Below are positions 9,582 to 18,195 of a stretch of 64,000 nucleotides of DNA, piece by piece. How positions within the stretch are numbered: the stretch's first letter is position 1; every line of letters starts with the position of its first letter. The DNA is from Thermohalobaculum sp039513195. Lineage in GTDB: Bacteria > Pseudomonadota > Alphaproteobacteria > Rhodobacterales > Rhodobacteraceae. Under the pieces are notes generated by a model that did no database searches, was not told the origin of the DNA, and worked only from the letters and a program-made list of their open reading frames with translations. The position numbers were made by a program, and so were the translations under genes. The stretch lies in assembly GCA_039513195.1 (NCBI GenBank), contig JBCCRM010000017.1, forward strand, positions 1-64,000, written 5' to 3'.

Positions 9582-9950
9582 TTAGGGATCATCTCGACGC
9601 TGCGTGAGGTAGAATTTCTGCTGGCCCAGCTCTATGAAGGTCTCGCTGTCGGCGCTGATGGCGATGACGCTCGGGTCGCAAGCCGTGCCCACCTCGACCA
9701 CCCGCAGAGCGGAGCAGTCGTCGCCGCTGGCGATCAGGGCGTTGCTCGCGAAGGCACGTAACAGCGCGCTGCGCGGCCTGCAGTGATCAGGGCGGTTGGG
9801 CGTGCCGGCCGGAGCCAGGAAGATCTTTTCGGCTGCGTTTGGACCACCGGATGTGAAGCTGACGAGACGGTCGTTAGAGGCGATCTCGCCATTGCGGGAG
9901 CTAAACTTGCGTTCGGTGATTCTCTCAGCCCCGGCCGGTCGGGGGGTCAC
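9582..9950 (-). CDS. Possible small hypothetical protein, start uncertain
   Basis: Within an otherwise empty 700-bp gap this frame shows strong G/C bias at third codon positions and protein-like text such as EKIFLAPAGT, ALRVVEVGTACDPSVIAIS and FIELGQQKFYLTQ, ending in TAA. I place a provisional GTG start at 9950 (122 residues), but no ribosome site supports it, and the frame is open further upstream to 10184 with less coding-like sequence. It could be the surviving C-terminus of a broken gene. No family is recognised. Confidence 0.35.
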   Translation of the reverse strand: MTPRPAGAERITERKFSSRNGEIASNDRLVSFTSGGPNAAEKIFLAPAGTPNRPDHCRPRSALLRAFASNALIASGDDCSALRVVEVGTACDPSVIAISADSETFIELGQQKFYLTQRRDDP

Positions 9951-10126
9951 CGGAGAGGGGTCGTAACGCCGCGCATGAATTGCAAACGACCTTCGGGCAT
10001 CGCAGCGGCGCACGACAAAGTCGATGCTAACACCCGCAGGCGACAGCCGACTTTGGCGGCGGTTGCTGGCTCCACAGGTGCAGCCAGAAGGGACACATTC
10101 GCGCGCGCCAACGGTGTCTCTGCCGC

Positions 10127-11653
10127 TTAGCGTAGGGCGGTCTCCAAAGCAGCCGCCGCGCGGTAGATCGTCTCTTCGCCCCATCGAGCGCCGACGAGCT
10201 GAGCGCCCACAGGCCGGCCGTCCGCGGTGAGCCCGCAGGGCAGCGAGATGGCCGGGTGACCGGTGGCACAGGTCGGCGCCGTATTGGGCAGCATCGAGAA
10301 GGCGGCGGCGACAATCTCCTCCCGGCCCGCCCCGGGCGCTGGCAGCGGCTGGGCGGCCATCGGGGTCGTCGGCATCAGTAAGAGGTCGTGCTCAACCAGG
10401 GCCGCGTCATAGGCCGCCGTCAGCGCGCGGTTGAGATTCTGTGCGCGGCCATAATAGCGCCCGCGGTGGCGTGAACTCATGTAGTGGCCCATCAGGATGC
10501 CGAGCTTTAGGGTTTCGGACAGTTCGTCCGCGCGATCGCGCCAGCGGGCATGAGCGTCGAGCAGGCTTTCGAGGAACACGCCCTTCATATTCGTGCCATA
10601 GGCGTTCTGGCGCATCATGAGCTCGGTGGCGCCTTCCAGGAAAATCGGCGTCCAGATCGCAGCACCGACCGCATGGAGCGGCATGGAAATCTCGGACACC
10701 TGCGCGCCGAGGCGCTTCAGCGTCGCTGCCGTCTCGCGCAGGCGAGCATTAACCGCTTCTTCTGCCCCCGGCATTGCGAGGCTCTCGGTGACCAGCGCGA
10801 TCCGCATGCCCGCAACACCGCGGGATAGGGCGCGCACGTAACGGCCATCGCTGCCGCCGACGAGCGTGTCGGGCAGGGCGCACTGGCGCGGGTCGAGACC
10901 GTCCGGGCCCGCGATCGCGTCCAGCATCAGCGCGTTGTCGGCGACAGTGCGGGTGATGGGCCCGGCATGGTCGACCGTGACCTCGACTGCGAAGATCCCG
11001 GTATAGGGCACGAGGCCGTGGGTAGGCTTGAGCCCGACCGTACCGCAGAAGGACGCTGGAATGCGGATCGAGCCGCCCTGGTCGCCGCCCGTTGCCATGT
11101 CGACGACGCCGGCCGCGACAAGTGCCGCGGAGCCGGAGGAGGATCCGCCCGCATTGTGACCCGGCACGGCGGGATTCTCGACCGGCCCGGGCACGCTGGT
11201 GTGGCTGCCGCCAGAGGCGCAGTAGTACTCACAGACTGCCTTGCCCCGGATTTCGGCCCCGGCATCGAGGAGGCGGGTGACAATGGTCGCGTCGATCTCG
11301 GGCACGTAGCCTTCCAGGATCGAGGCGCCGTTCTGCATCGCCAGGCCCGCAACGCAGACATTGTCTTTGATCGCGACGGTTTTGCCGAGCAGCGGTCCGC
11401 GATTTGCGCCACGGATGGTGCTGAGTACGGCCCAGGCGCCATACGGGTTGTCCTCCGCCAGCGGGCGGAGGCCTGGCGTGCGGGGATAGCGGACTTCGGG
11501 CAGCGTCTCGACCATCGCGTCGACGATGTCGTAGCTGTCGAAGAGCCCCTGCATGAGGCCAAGGAAGCTTGTGGCGTCGGCCTCTGACAAGGTGAGGCCG
11601 AGTTCCGCGCCCGCCGCGCGGATCTCGCCCGGGCCGGGGCGGCGGATTGTCAT
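10127..11653 (-). CDS. Amidase (amidase signature family, short-chain amide type)
   Basis: This 508-residue amidase-signature hydrolase would convert amides to carboxylate plus ammonia in the cytoplasm. The Ser-cisSer-Lys triad can be read directly: Lys96 in VAIKDNV, Ser171-172 in AGGSSSGS, and Ser195 in GGDQGGSIRIPA. The extended GGDQGGSIR motif and the region HGLVPYTGIF...DHAGPITRTV resemble aliphatic/enantioselective nitrile-pathway amidases of the Rhodococcus type. The gene starts 7 bp after the stop of the fused ATPase-amidase gene and is last in the amide-transport operon. It is a clear paralogue of the amidase half of that fusion. Confidence 0.93.
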   Translation of the reverse strand: MTIRRPGPGEIRAAGAELGLTLSEADATSFLGLMQGLFDSYDIVDAMVETLPEVRYPRTPGLRPLAEDNPYGAWAVLSTIRGANRGPLLGKTVAIKDNVCVAGLAMQNGASILEGYVPEIDATIVTRLLDAGAEIRGKAVCEYYCASGGSHTSVPGPVENPAVPGHNAGGSSSGSAALVAAGVVDMATGGDQGGSIRIPASFCGTVGLKPTHGLVPYTGIFAVEVTVDHAGPITRTVADNALMLDAIAGPDGLDPRQCALPDTLVGGSDGRYVRALSRGVAGMRIALVTESLAMPGAEEAVNARLRETAATLKRLGAQVSEISMPLHAVGAAIWTPIFLEGATELMMRQNAYGTNMKGVFLESLLDAHARWRDRADELSETLKLGILMGHYMSSRHRGRYYGRAQNLNRALTAAYDAALVEHDLLLMPTTPMAAQPLPAPGAGREEIVAAAFSMLPNTAPTCATGHPAISLPCGLTADGRPVGAQLVGARWGEETIYRAAAALETALR

Positions 11654-11660
11654 GGCGCGC

Positions 11661-14084
11661 TCACATGGTCTTCCAGTCGCCCGCCGCTTCGAAGGCTGCT
11701 GCTGCCTGGTAGATCGTGCTCTCGGCCCAATGGCGTCCGACGAGCATGGCGCCGACGGGCAGGCCTTCCTCCATCGCGCAGGGTAGGCTCATGGCCGGGT
11801 GCCCGGTGACGTCGAACGGCGCCGTGTTCTCCAGCGGCTCGAAGGCGCGCTGAAGGATCTCGGCGAGTGGGGCGTCCGGGTCGGGCAAGGGGGTCGCCCG
11901 CATCGGCGTGGTGGGCATCAGGAGCAGGTCGTAGGCGCCGAGCATCTGGTCATAGGCCGCGCGCAGGCGCCGGGCGATGTTCTGAGCTTTGGCGTAATAG
12001 TGCCCGCGATGGTGGCGCTGGAAGTACTCGCCGGTGAACATGGTGATCTTGAGGCTGTCCGACAGCTCGTCGGCGCGGGCACGCCAGTTGGCGTGAGCGT
12101 CGAGGAGGGAGGTGGTGTAGAGCCCCTCCCAGCCCGTGCCCATGCCGTTGCCCTTCATCATCTGATTGGTCGAGCCCTCGGCGGCGATGGGAAGCCACAC
12201 GGCCATCGCCTTGTTGTGCATGGGGATCGAGACTTCGTCGACCGTGGCGCCGAGGCTGCGGAAGGTCTCGCCCGCCCGCATCACTGCCGCGTCGACCACA
12301 GCCTCGCTTTCCGGCCGGCCGAGGCCTTCGCGCAGGATCGCGATGCGCAGGCCCTGTGCGCCGCGGCCGAGCGCGGCGGTATACGCATCGGGCTTAGGGG
12401 CATACTGGCGCGGGTCGAGCCCGTCGGCGCCAGCGATGACTTCGAGGAGCAATGCGTTGTCCGCGACCGTGTGCGTCATCGGACCGGTATGGTCGATGGT
12501 GTTCTCGATAGGCATCACGCCGGTATAGGGCACCAGCCCGTGGGTCGCCTTCATACCGTAGATGCCGCAGAAGCTGGCAGGCATGCGGATCGAGCCGCCC
12601 TGGTCGCCGCCGATGGCCATATCGACCTCCCCCGCCCCCACGACAGCGCCGGAGCCGGACGAGGATCCGCCAGCGGAAAATCCACGCTTGTGCGGGTTGT
12701 GGGTATGGCCGGTAGAGTTCGTGTGGCTGCCGGAGGAAAGGCAGAAATGCTCGCAATGGACCTTGCCCTTGATCGTGCCGCCGGCTTCGAGGATGCGGGT
12801 GACGATGGTTGCGTCGAGATCGGGGGTATAGCCCTTCAGCGTCGAGGCGCCGTTCATCATCGGCACGCCCGCAAGGCAGACATTGTCTTTCAGCGCGATG
12901 GTCTTCCCCGCGAGGGGGCCGCGCGGTGCGCCCTGGACGTCCACTTTCACGTACCAGGCGTGGAGCGGATCCTCCTCCGCCGTGGGACGGTGCCCGGCGG
13001 TTCGGGGAAACTCGACAGTCGGCAGATTGTCCGGCATCGCGTCGAGGGTGTCATAATGCTTCATGGAGCTTTCCATCAGGCCCAGAAACTCCGCGATCCG
13101 CTCGTCCGAGAGATGCATGCCGAAGTCCTCGACGATGCCCTTTAGCTGGCTGAAGGTGGGACGCTGGACGGTCATGCGGGCGAGCCTTTCGGTGATCGAC
13201 GCGGGGGTTAGGACGGGCCTGGCGGCGGACCCGGAAGCCGGGCCGTGACCCGCTGGTTTCGGGCCGCCGGAGGGCACCGGCACGCTGTCCTTCGGGATCG
13301 AGATCGTCGGCTCGCCGGGACGCTTGGCCGAGCCGTCGCCGCTCGTGAAGCCGGTGAACTCGTCGATTAGGGCACTGTCCATGTTGTGCCCGCCGATCTC
13401 ACCTTTCACCTGGCCCTTCTGCAGCACCAGCACCCGGTCCGAGAGCGAGGTGATGAATTCGAGGTTCTGCTCGACCAGCAGGATCGAGAGGCCGCGGGCG
13501 CGGGCCAGTTCCTCGAGTTTGTCCTCGATCATGTCGACGATCGAGGGCTGGATGCCTTCGGTCGGCTCGTCCAGCAGAACGAGATCCGGGGCGGAGATCA
13601 GGCAGCGGGCGAGTGCCAGAAGTTGTTGCTCGCCGCCCGAGAGGGCGCCGCCTTGACGCTCTAGCAGGCGTTTGAGCTGGGGAAACTCCGACAGCACGCT
13701 TTCGATGGCTATCGTCTCATCTGCAATGCCGTGGCTGGCGACTCCCATGCGCAGGTTGTCGAGCACCGACAGGCTCGGGAAGATGCCGCGGCCCTGCGGC
13801 ACATAGCCGATGCCGAGGCGGGACCGGTCATGGGGCGCCTCGCGCGTGATATCGACGCCGTCGAACTCGATTGTGCCGCTGGTGGCCTTCACGATCCCCA
13901 TCACGGTCTTGAGGAGCGTGCTCTTGCCCATGCCGTTGTGGCCGAGAATACCGACGATCTCGCCCTCGCCGACACTGAGATCGACGCCCTGTAGCACGGG
14001 GACACGGCCATACCCCGCGCGCAGTCCGCGGACCGACAGGATTTCGGCCGCTGCCCGCCCTGCGATCTCCTCCGCCGCGCTCAA
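11661..14084 (-). CDS. Fused branched-chain/amide ABC transporter ATPase and amidase
   Basis: This is a single 807-residue reading frame. The TTG start at 14084 overlaps the stop of the upstream ATPase gene by three bases. Residues about 15-245 are a LivF/UrtE-type ATPase: Walker A GHNGMGKST (48-56), signature LSGGEQQ, Walker B LVLLDEPTEG, H-loop LVEQN. A Pro/Gly/Ser-rich linker (about 250-300) follows. Residues 304-807 are a complete amidase: Lys399, Ser474-475, and Ser498 in GGDQGGSIR. Counted from Met304, the triad falls at 96/171/195, the same as in the neighbouring 508-residue amidase, so an intact amidase was joined including its original start. The internal ATG at 13175 has an AAAGG at -13 to -9 and could also give free amidase. 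The partner ATPase is encoded just upstream, so the fusion would tie substrate import to hydrolysis. Confidence 0.9.
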   Translation of the reverse strand: MSAAEEIAGRAAAEILSVRGLRAGYGRVPVLQGVDLSVGEGEIVGILGHNGMGKSTLLKTVMGIVKATSGTIEFDGVDITREAPHDRSRLGIGYVPQGRGIFPSLSVLDNLRMGVASHGIADETIAIESVLSEFPQLKRLLERQGGALSGGEQQLLALARCLISAPDLVLLDEPTEGIQPSIVDMIEDKLEELARARGLSILLVEQNLEFITSLSDRVLVLQKGQVKGEIGGHNMDSALIDEFTGFTSGDGSAKRPGEPTISIPKDSVPVPSGGPKPAGHGPASGSAARPVLTPASITERLARMTVQRPTFSQLKGIVEDFGMHLSDERIAEFLGLMESSMKHYDTLDAMPDNLPTVEFPRTAGHRPTAEEDPLHAWYVKVDVQGAPRGPLAGKTIALKDNVCLAGVPMMNGASTLKGYTPDLDATIVTRILEAGGTIKGKVHCEHFCLSSGSHTNSTGHTHNPHKRGFSAGGSSSGSGAVVGAGEVDMAIGGDQGGSIRMPASFCGIYGMKATHGLVPYTGVMPIENTIDHTGPMTHTVADNALLLEVIAGADGLDPRQYAPKPDAYTAALGRGAQGLRIAILREGLGRPESEAVVDAAVMRAGETFRSLGATVDEVSIPMHNKAMAVWLPIAAEGSTNQMMKGNGMGTGWEGLYTTSLLDAHANWRARADELSDSLKITMFTGEYFQRHHRGHYYAKAQNIARRLRAAYDQMLGAYDLLLMPTTPMRATPLPDPDAPLAEILQRAFEPLENTAPFDVTGHPAMSLPCAMEEGLPVGAMLVGRHWAESTIYQAAAAFEAAGDWKTM

Positions 14085-14857
14085 TGCTTGTGTCCCAGAT
14101 AGACATCGCGAACCGTCGGGTCTGCCGAGACCTCGTCCATGCTGCCCTCCATCAGGACGGCGCCGCGATGGAAGACCGTAACGCGCGCGGCGATCGCACG
14201 GATGAAGTTCATATCGTGTTCGACCACGATCATGCTGGTTGTGCGGTTGAGCTCGCGGATCAGCTCGGCGGTGAACACGGTTTCCTCGTCGGTCATGCCG
14301 GCGGCCGGTTCGTCGAGGAGCACAAGCCAGGGTTCGGCGGCCATCACCATGCCGAGCTCGACCCACTGGCGCTGTCCGTGGGCAAGGCTGCCAACGGCGT
14401 TGGCGCGGATGGGTCCGAGGCGCACCCGCTCGAGGGTGTCGGCAGTAAGCCGGTCGGCGCGGCCGGGACCGTGGGCGCGGCGGGCAGCGAGCCAGACGCT
14501 TTCCTGCACACTCAAACCATCGAACACGTTTGGGACTTGTGTCTTGATGCCAACGCCGAGGCCCGCGATGTCATGTGGGTTCGCCCCGGTGACGTCGAGA
14601 TCACGGATCAGCACCGTACCCTCGGTTGGGGTGAGCTGGCCGGTGAGACATTTGAAAAAGGTGCTCTTGCCGGCGCCATTCGGGCCGATCAGGCATCGCA
14701 GCTCGCCCGCCTCTAGCCGGAAATCCACGTTCTCGTTTGCGGTGACACCGCCGAAGCGCATGGTCAGGCCGCGGCTCTCCACCACCGTCTCGCGGTGGCG
14801 AGACGCACGGTCGCGGCGCTGTCGGCGGGGGCGGGCGTGTGTTTCGATCTCTGCCAT
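14081..14857 (-). CDS. Branched-chain-amino-acid/urea/amide-type ABC transporter ATPase (LivG/UrtD-like)
   Basis: This 258-residue ATPase has Walker A GPNGAGKST, signature LAHGQRQWVELGM, Walker B LVLLDEPAAG and H-loop VVEHDM. The LAHGQ version of the signature is characteristic of the LivG/UrtD branch. The N-terminal ~25 residues are arginine-rich (RPRRQRRDRASRHRE) and precede the usual domain start VVESRGLTMRFGG. It is co-transcribed with the permease genes upstream, with a 3-bp gap, and with the fused ATPase-amidase downstream. The two ATPases should form the heterodimeric motor of the transporter. Confidence 0.93.
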   Translation of the reverse strand: MAEIETHARPRRQRRDRASRHRETVVESRGLTMRFGGVTANENVDFRLEAGELRCLIGPNGAGKSTFFKCLTGQLTPTEGTVLIRDLDVTGANPHDIAGLGVGIKTQVPNVFDGLSVQESVWLAARRAHGPGRADRLTADTLERVRLGPIRANAVGSLAHGQRQWVELGMVMAAEPWLVLLDEPAAGMTDEETVFTAELIRELNRTTSMIVVEHDMNFIRAIAARVTVFHRGAVLMEGSMDEVSADPTVRDVYLGHKH

Positions 14858-14860
14858 GGA

Positions 14861-15922
14861 TTACTCCGCGGGCTCCATGGTGGGGCGGGCGCTGCGTCGG
14901 CGGCGTCGGTCGCCACGGCGGACCGAGCGCAGGTCGCGCCCGCGACCGAGACGCGAGGTGGCAAGCGTCATTACCCCCGGTACCACGCCGCGCGGCAGAA
15001 GGAGGACGAAGAGGATAAGCACGATGCCGAGTACCATGTTGAGATCGAGTGTGCCCTGCTGGCCGAGCCAGGCGGTCAGGTAAAACAGCCCGAAGGCTGC
15101 GAGGATGGGCCCGATCAGCGTGCCGCGCCCGCCGACGATGACCCAAATAATCGCTTGTGCCGCATAGCCGAGATTGAACAGATCGGGCGTGACGCGGCCG
15201 ACACCGTTGGCGATGAGCACCCCCGCAAGCCCGGCCAGCCCGCCGCCGATGGCGAAGAGGCCGAGCTTGTAGGCCCGCGCGTCGTAGCCGAGCAGCTCTG
15301 CCCTCGTCTCGTTCTCGCGGATCGCGGCGCACACCCGGCCGAAGTGGGTCCGCGTGAGCCAGACGCAGCCGAAATAGCTGAGGATCAGCGCGGCCATCGC
15401 CACGTAGAAAACCTGGTTCGGAAACAGCATCGAACTGCTGTCCCATGGCAATGCCAGTGGGGGTGCGGCGGTGCCGTTGAAGCCGCCGAGCAACGCATCG
15501 CCGATTTTGTATTCGGGGCCCGAGGTGCGGCGCATGAGATTGAAGAAGACCAGTGTCACCACCAGCGTGATGGCGCCGAGATAAACGTCAGACACCCGGC
15601 CGTAGAAAATGAAGTAGCCGAGCGCGGCGGCGAACGCGGCTCCCACGGCGATGGCTGCGACCACGGCGCCGGTCGTCTCGCCGAAGTTCTGGGCCCAGAC
15701 CGCATAGGTGTAAGCGCCGAGGCCGAAGAAGGCGGTTTGGCCGAAGCACAGAATGCCGCCGTGGCCCCAGATCAGGCCAAGGCTGAGAGCCAGCAGCGCA
15801 AGCGCGATGGCCGTGGTGAGGTTGATGATGGTGAAGAGCTGCAGCACCTCGGGCGCGCCGAACATGAAGGCGATTGAGAGCGCCGCCAGGACCCAAAGGC
15901 GGGTTTTCTCGGCCCCGCTCAC
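14861..15922 (-). CDS. ABC transporter permease (LivM/UrtC-like)
   Basis: This 353-residue, strongly hydrophobic protein has about ten predicted membrane segments and contains the family motifs GHGGILCFGQTAFFGLGAY and RENETRAELLGYD. It begins MSGAEKTRLWVL; the start overlaps the stop of the LivH-like gene by 4 bp (ATGA), showing translational coupling. The C-terminal 40 residues are arginine-rich. It is the second of the two channel-forming subunits of the amide/urea-type transporter. Confidence 0.92.
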   Translation of the reverse strand: MSGAEKTRLWVLAALSIAFMFGAPEVLQLFTIINLTTAIALALLALSLGLIWGHGGILCFGQTAFFGLGAYTYAVWAQNFGETTGAVVAAIAVGAAFAAALGYFIFYGRVSDVYLGAITLVVTLVFFNLMRRTSGPEYKIGDALLGGFNGTAAPPLALPWDSSSMLFPNQVFYVAMAALILSYFGCVWLTRTHFGRVCAAIRENETRAELLGYDARAYKLGLFAIGGGLAGLAGVLIANGVGRVTPDLFNLGYAAQAIIWVIVGGRGTLIGPILAAFGLFYLTAWLGQQGTLDLNMVLGIVLILFVLLLPRGVVPGVMTLATSRLGRGRDLRSVRRGDRRRRRSARPTMEPAE

Positions 15923-16788
15923 AGCGATTTCCGGAAGAAGCGCCCGGTGATGCCCTGGGGCATGAGGCGGATCAGGATGACGGCGGTGAGCAGCAACGCC
16001 ACTTCGCCGAGGGTGGGTCCGGTGGTCCAGGAGACGATGCCGTTGACCGACCCCAGCAGGGTGGCGGCCGAGACAGTGCCGGCGAGGATGGCTGCGCCCC
16101 CGGAGATGACGGTGATGAAGGCTTTTGCGATGTAGATCGCTCCTATGGTCGGCACGACACCGGTGATCGGTGCCAGCAGCCCGCCGGCGAGTCCCGCCAC
16201 CGCCGAGCCGAAGCCGAAAGTCAGCATGTAAATGCGCGGGGTCGAGACGCCGAGGGAGGCGGCCATGTCGGCGTTCTGCATCGTCCCGCGGGCCAGCAGG
16301 CCGAGTTTCGTCAGCCGCAGCACGGCATAGACTCCGCCGATGGCGAGCAGCGTGACGACGATGAGGAACATCTCGTAGCCCGAGGAGCCGTAGTCGCCGA
16401 TCTGGATGGCCCCGATCGGCGGCGAGATCGTGGTGGTGGTCTGCGGACCGAAAATCGTGGTTACGAGGCCAATCAGGAAGAGCGAGAGCCCCCAGGTCGC
16501 CAGCAGCGTGTCGATCATGCGCCCGTAGAGAAAGCGGATCAGCACCCGCTCGACGATCACACCGATGAGCCCAACCACCAGCGGCGCGCAGACCAGCATC
16601 GCGATCCAGATATTCACGCCGTTATTGGTCGCAACGATCACCGTGTAGCCGCCGAGCATCAGGAATTCGCCATGCGCGAGATTGATCACGCGCATCATGC
16701 CGAAGATGACCGCGAGCCCGAGCCCGATGAGCGCTAGGTTCGATATGCCGTAAACGATCTGCAGCACGAGCGCGAGGAAGAGGTCCAC
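15919..16788 (-). CDS. ABC transporter permease (LivH/UrtB-like)
   Basis: This 289-residue integral membrane protein contains the LivH hallmark FGMMRVINLAHGEFLMLGGY and MQNADMAASLGV. I chose the GTG at 16788, preceded by CTGGAG, because it gives the usual length of about 290 residues and begins just before the first membrane helix. Longer in-frame extensions run through the intercistronic hairpin. It pairs with the downstream LivM-like permease. Confidence 0.9.
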   Translation of the reverse strand: MDLFLALVLQIVYGISNLALIGLGLAVIFGMMRVINLAHGEFLMLGGYTVIVATNNGVNIWIAMLVCAPLVVGLIGVIVERVLIRFLYGRMIDTLLATWGLSLFLIGLVTTIFGPQTTTTISPPIGAIQIGDYGSSGYEMFLIVVTLLAIGGVYAVLRLTKLGLLARGTMQNADMAASLGVSTPRIYMLTFGFGSAVAGLAGGLLAPITGVVPTIGAIYIAKAFITVISGGAAILAGTVSAATLLGSVNGIVSWTTGPTLGEVALLLTAVILIRLMPQGITGRFFRKSL

Positions 16789-16827
16789 CTTGGTCTCCAG
16801 TGGGGTCTTATGCGGATTGTGGGTGGT

Positions 16828-16848
16828 GGTGGGGGATCGTCCCCCACC
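16828..16848 (-). terminator. Intercistronic hairpin after the solute-binding-protein gene
   Basis: A perfect 9-bp stem (GGTGGGGGA / TCCCCCACC) with a TCG loop sits between the stop of the binding-protein gene (16860) and the first permease (16788). There is no T run. Such hairpins in transporter operons usually cause partial termination or protect the upstream message, so that binding protein outnumbers permease. That role here is inferred. Confidence 0.6.
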
Positions 16849-16859
16849 GCCTGCATAGA

Positions 16860-18113
16860 TCAGTCGATACCGGCCGCAGCCAACCCGTTCTCGAAATAGA
16901 ATGTCGACTGGTTGGGATTGGCATCCAGGTCGCAAACCAGGAGCGTGTCTGCCGGTGGCTGCGCCTCGAAGGTCTCGAGGACGTTCAGCGTCTGGTCCTG
17001 CAGCTCCGCGATGGCGACGTTCTGCACCAGATGGTTTGTCTTGGGCTCGATCGTCACGGCGCCGGAAGGCCCGTCGAACGCGACCGGTGACCGCAATGCC
17101 TCGATCACGGCCGCGCGGTCCGTCGTCCCCGCCTTTTTCACTCCCTCAGCCCACAAATACACGCCCTCGTAGGAACGCGCCGTCGTCTCGGAGATATAGG
17201 CGATGTCTTGGCTGGAGAAGGCGCGCAGGTCCTCGACAAACTTCTTGTTGGCGGGCGTGTCGATCTCTTCGAAATAGGCGAAGGACACGATCATGCCGTT
17301 GCCCTCCTCGGCGGAGACCAGCTTGTGCTCCCCACCGAGCGTGAAGGTTGTCGATGCCAGCGGGATCTCTTTGTTGACCCCCGCCGCACCATACTGACGA
17401 TAGAAAGAGATGTGTGCGGCGCCGACCAGGGCCGACATCACGAAGTCAGGTTTCTCGGTTTGGATCTTCTTGATGGTCGGCCCGAAATTCGTGACATCCA
17501 ACGGGAAAAACTCAACCGCCACGTTCTCACCGCCGTTGTCCCGCACGTATTTCTGCACCCAATCTGCGGTGATGTGACCGTAGTTGTAGTCGGCGGCGAT
17601 GATGTAAACCTTCTTTCCCCATTTCTCCATCGTGTAGGGGACCAGCTTTTCGACGGTCTGTGCAGGCGTCGAGCCGGTGCAGAAGTTGTTGTAGTCGCAG
17701 ACGCCGCCCTCATAGAGCGTGTTGTAGAAGTACAGCGTTTGGAAACGGTTGAGCACCGGTCGGATGGCTTCGCGGGACGCCGACGTGATGCCTGCATGGA
17801 CCACGTCGACGCGATCGCCGGCCGCAGCCTGTGTTGCGAACTGGGTGTAGAACTGAATCGTCGTTTGCGGATCGTAGGAGATCAGTTCGATCTGGCGGTC
17901 TAACACGCCGCCAGCGGCATTGATCTCCGACACCGCCATCTTGGTCGCCTCCAGCATCGGGCGGCCGAGCAGCTCCAGTCCGCCCGATTGGTCCAGAATG
18001 GCCGCCATCTTGATCGGCTCTGCCGCTCGGAGGATGGCTGGGGAGGCAAGTACCGTAGCCGTTGCGCCCGTCGCCTGCAGCAGGCCGCGCCGGGTGAGGC
18101 GTTTGAAGCTCAT
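16860..18113 (-). CDS. Substrate-binding protein of an amide/urea-type ABC transporter
   Basis: This 417-residue type-I periplasmic binding protein starts with a twin-arginine-like leader (RLTRRGLLQATGATATV...ILRAAEP). The body (IKMAAILDQSGGLELLGRPM, AAGGVLDRQIELISYD, YIIAADYNYGHI) resembles the UrtA/FmdD/AmiC branch that binds urea and short-chain amides rather than the leucine/isoleucine branch. It is the first gene of the operon; the permeases, the ATPases and two amidases follow. Context therefore favours a small amide as ligand. The exact ligand cannot be read from the sequence. Confidence 0.9.
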   Translation of the reverse strand: MSFKRLTRRGLLQATGATATVLASPAILRAAEPIKMAAILDQSGGLELLGRPMLEATKMAVSEINAAGGVLDRQIELISYDPQTTIQFYTQFATQAAAGDRVDVVHAGITSASREAIRPVLNRFQTLYFYNTLYEGGVCDYNNFCTGSTPAQTVEKLVPYTMEKWGKKVYIIAADYNYGHITADWVQKYVRDNGGENVAVEFFPLDVTNFGPTIKKIQTEKPDFVMSALVGAAHISFYRQYGAAGVNKEIPLASTTFTLGGEHKLVSAEEGNGMIVSFAYFEEIDTPANKKFVEDLRAFSSQDIAYISETTARSYEGVYLWAEGVKKAGTTDRAAVIEALRSPVAFDGPSGAVTIEPKTNHLVQNVAIAELQDQTLNVLETFEAQPPADTLLVCDLDANPNQSTFYFENGLAAAGID

Positions 18114-18195
18114 GAAGTCTCTCCTCTGTCGTGCGAGCCCGGCGGAGCCGGGCGGGTATACGGGCAGCGTTCAGCGCGCCACCTCGGTGTATTCG

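Noticed and set aside
11799..13145. 448-codon plus-strand frame
   Set aside because: It is antisense to the amidase half of the fusion; high GC leaves the opposite strand open.
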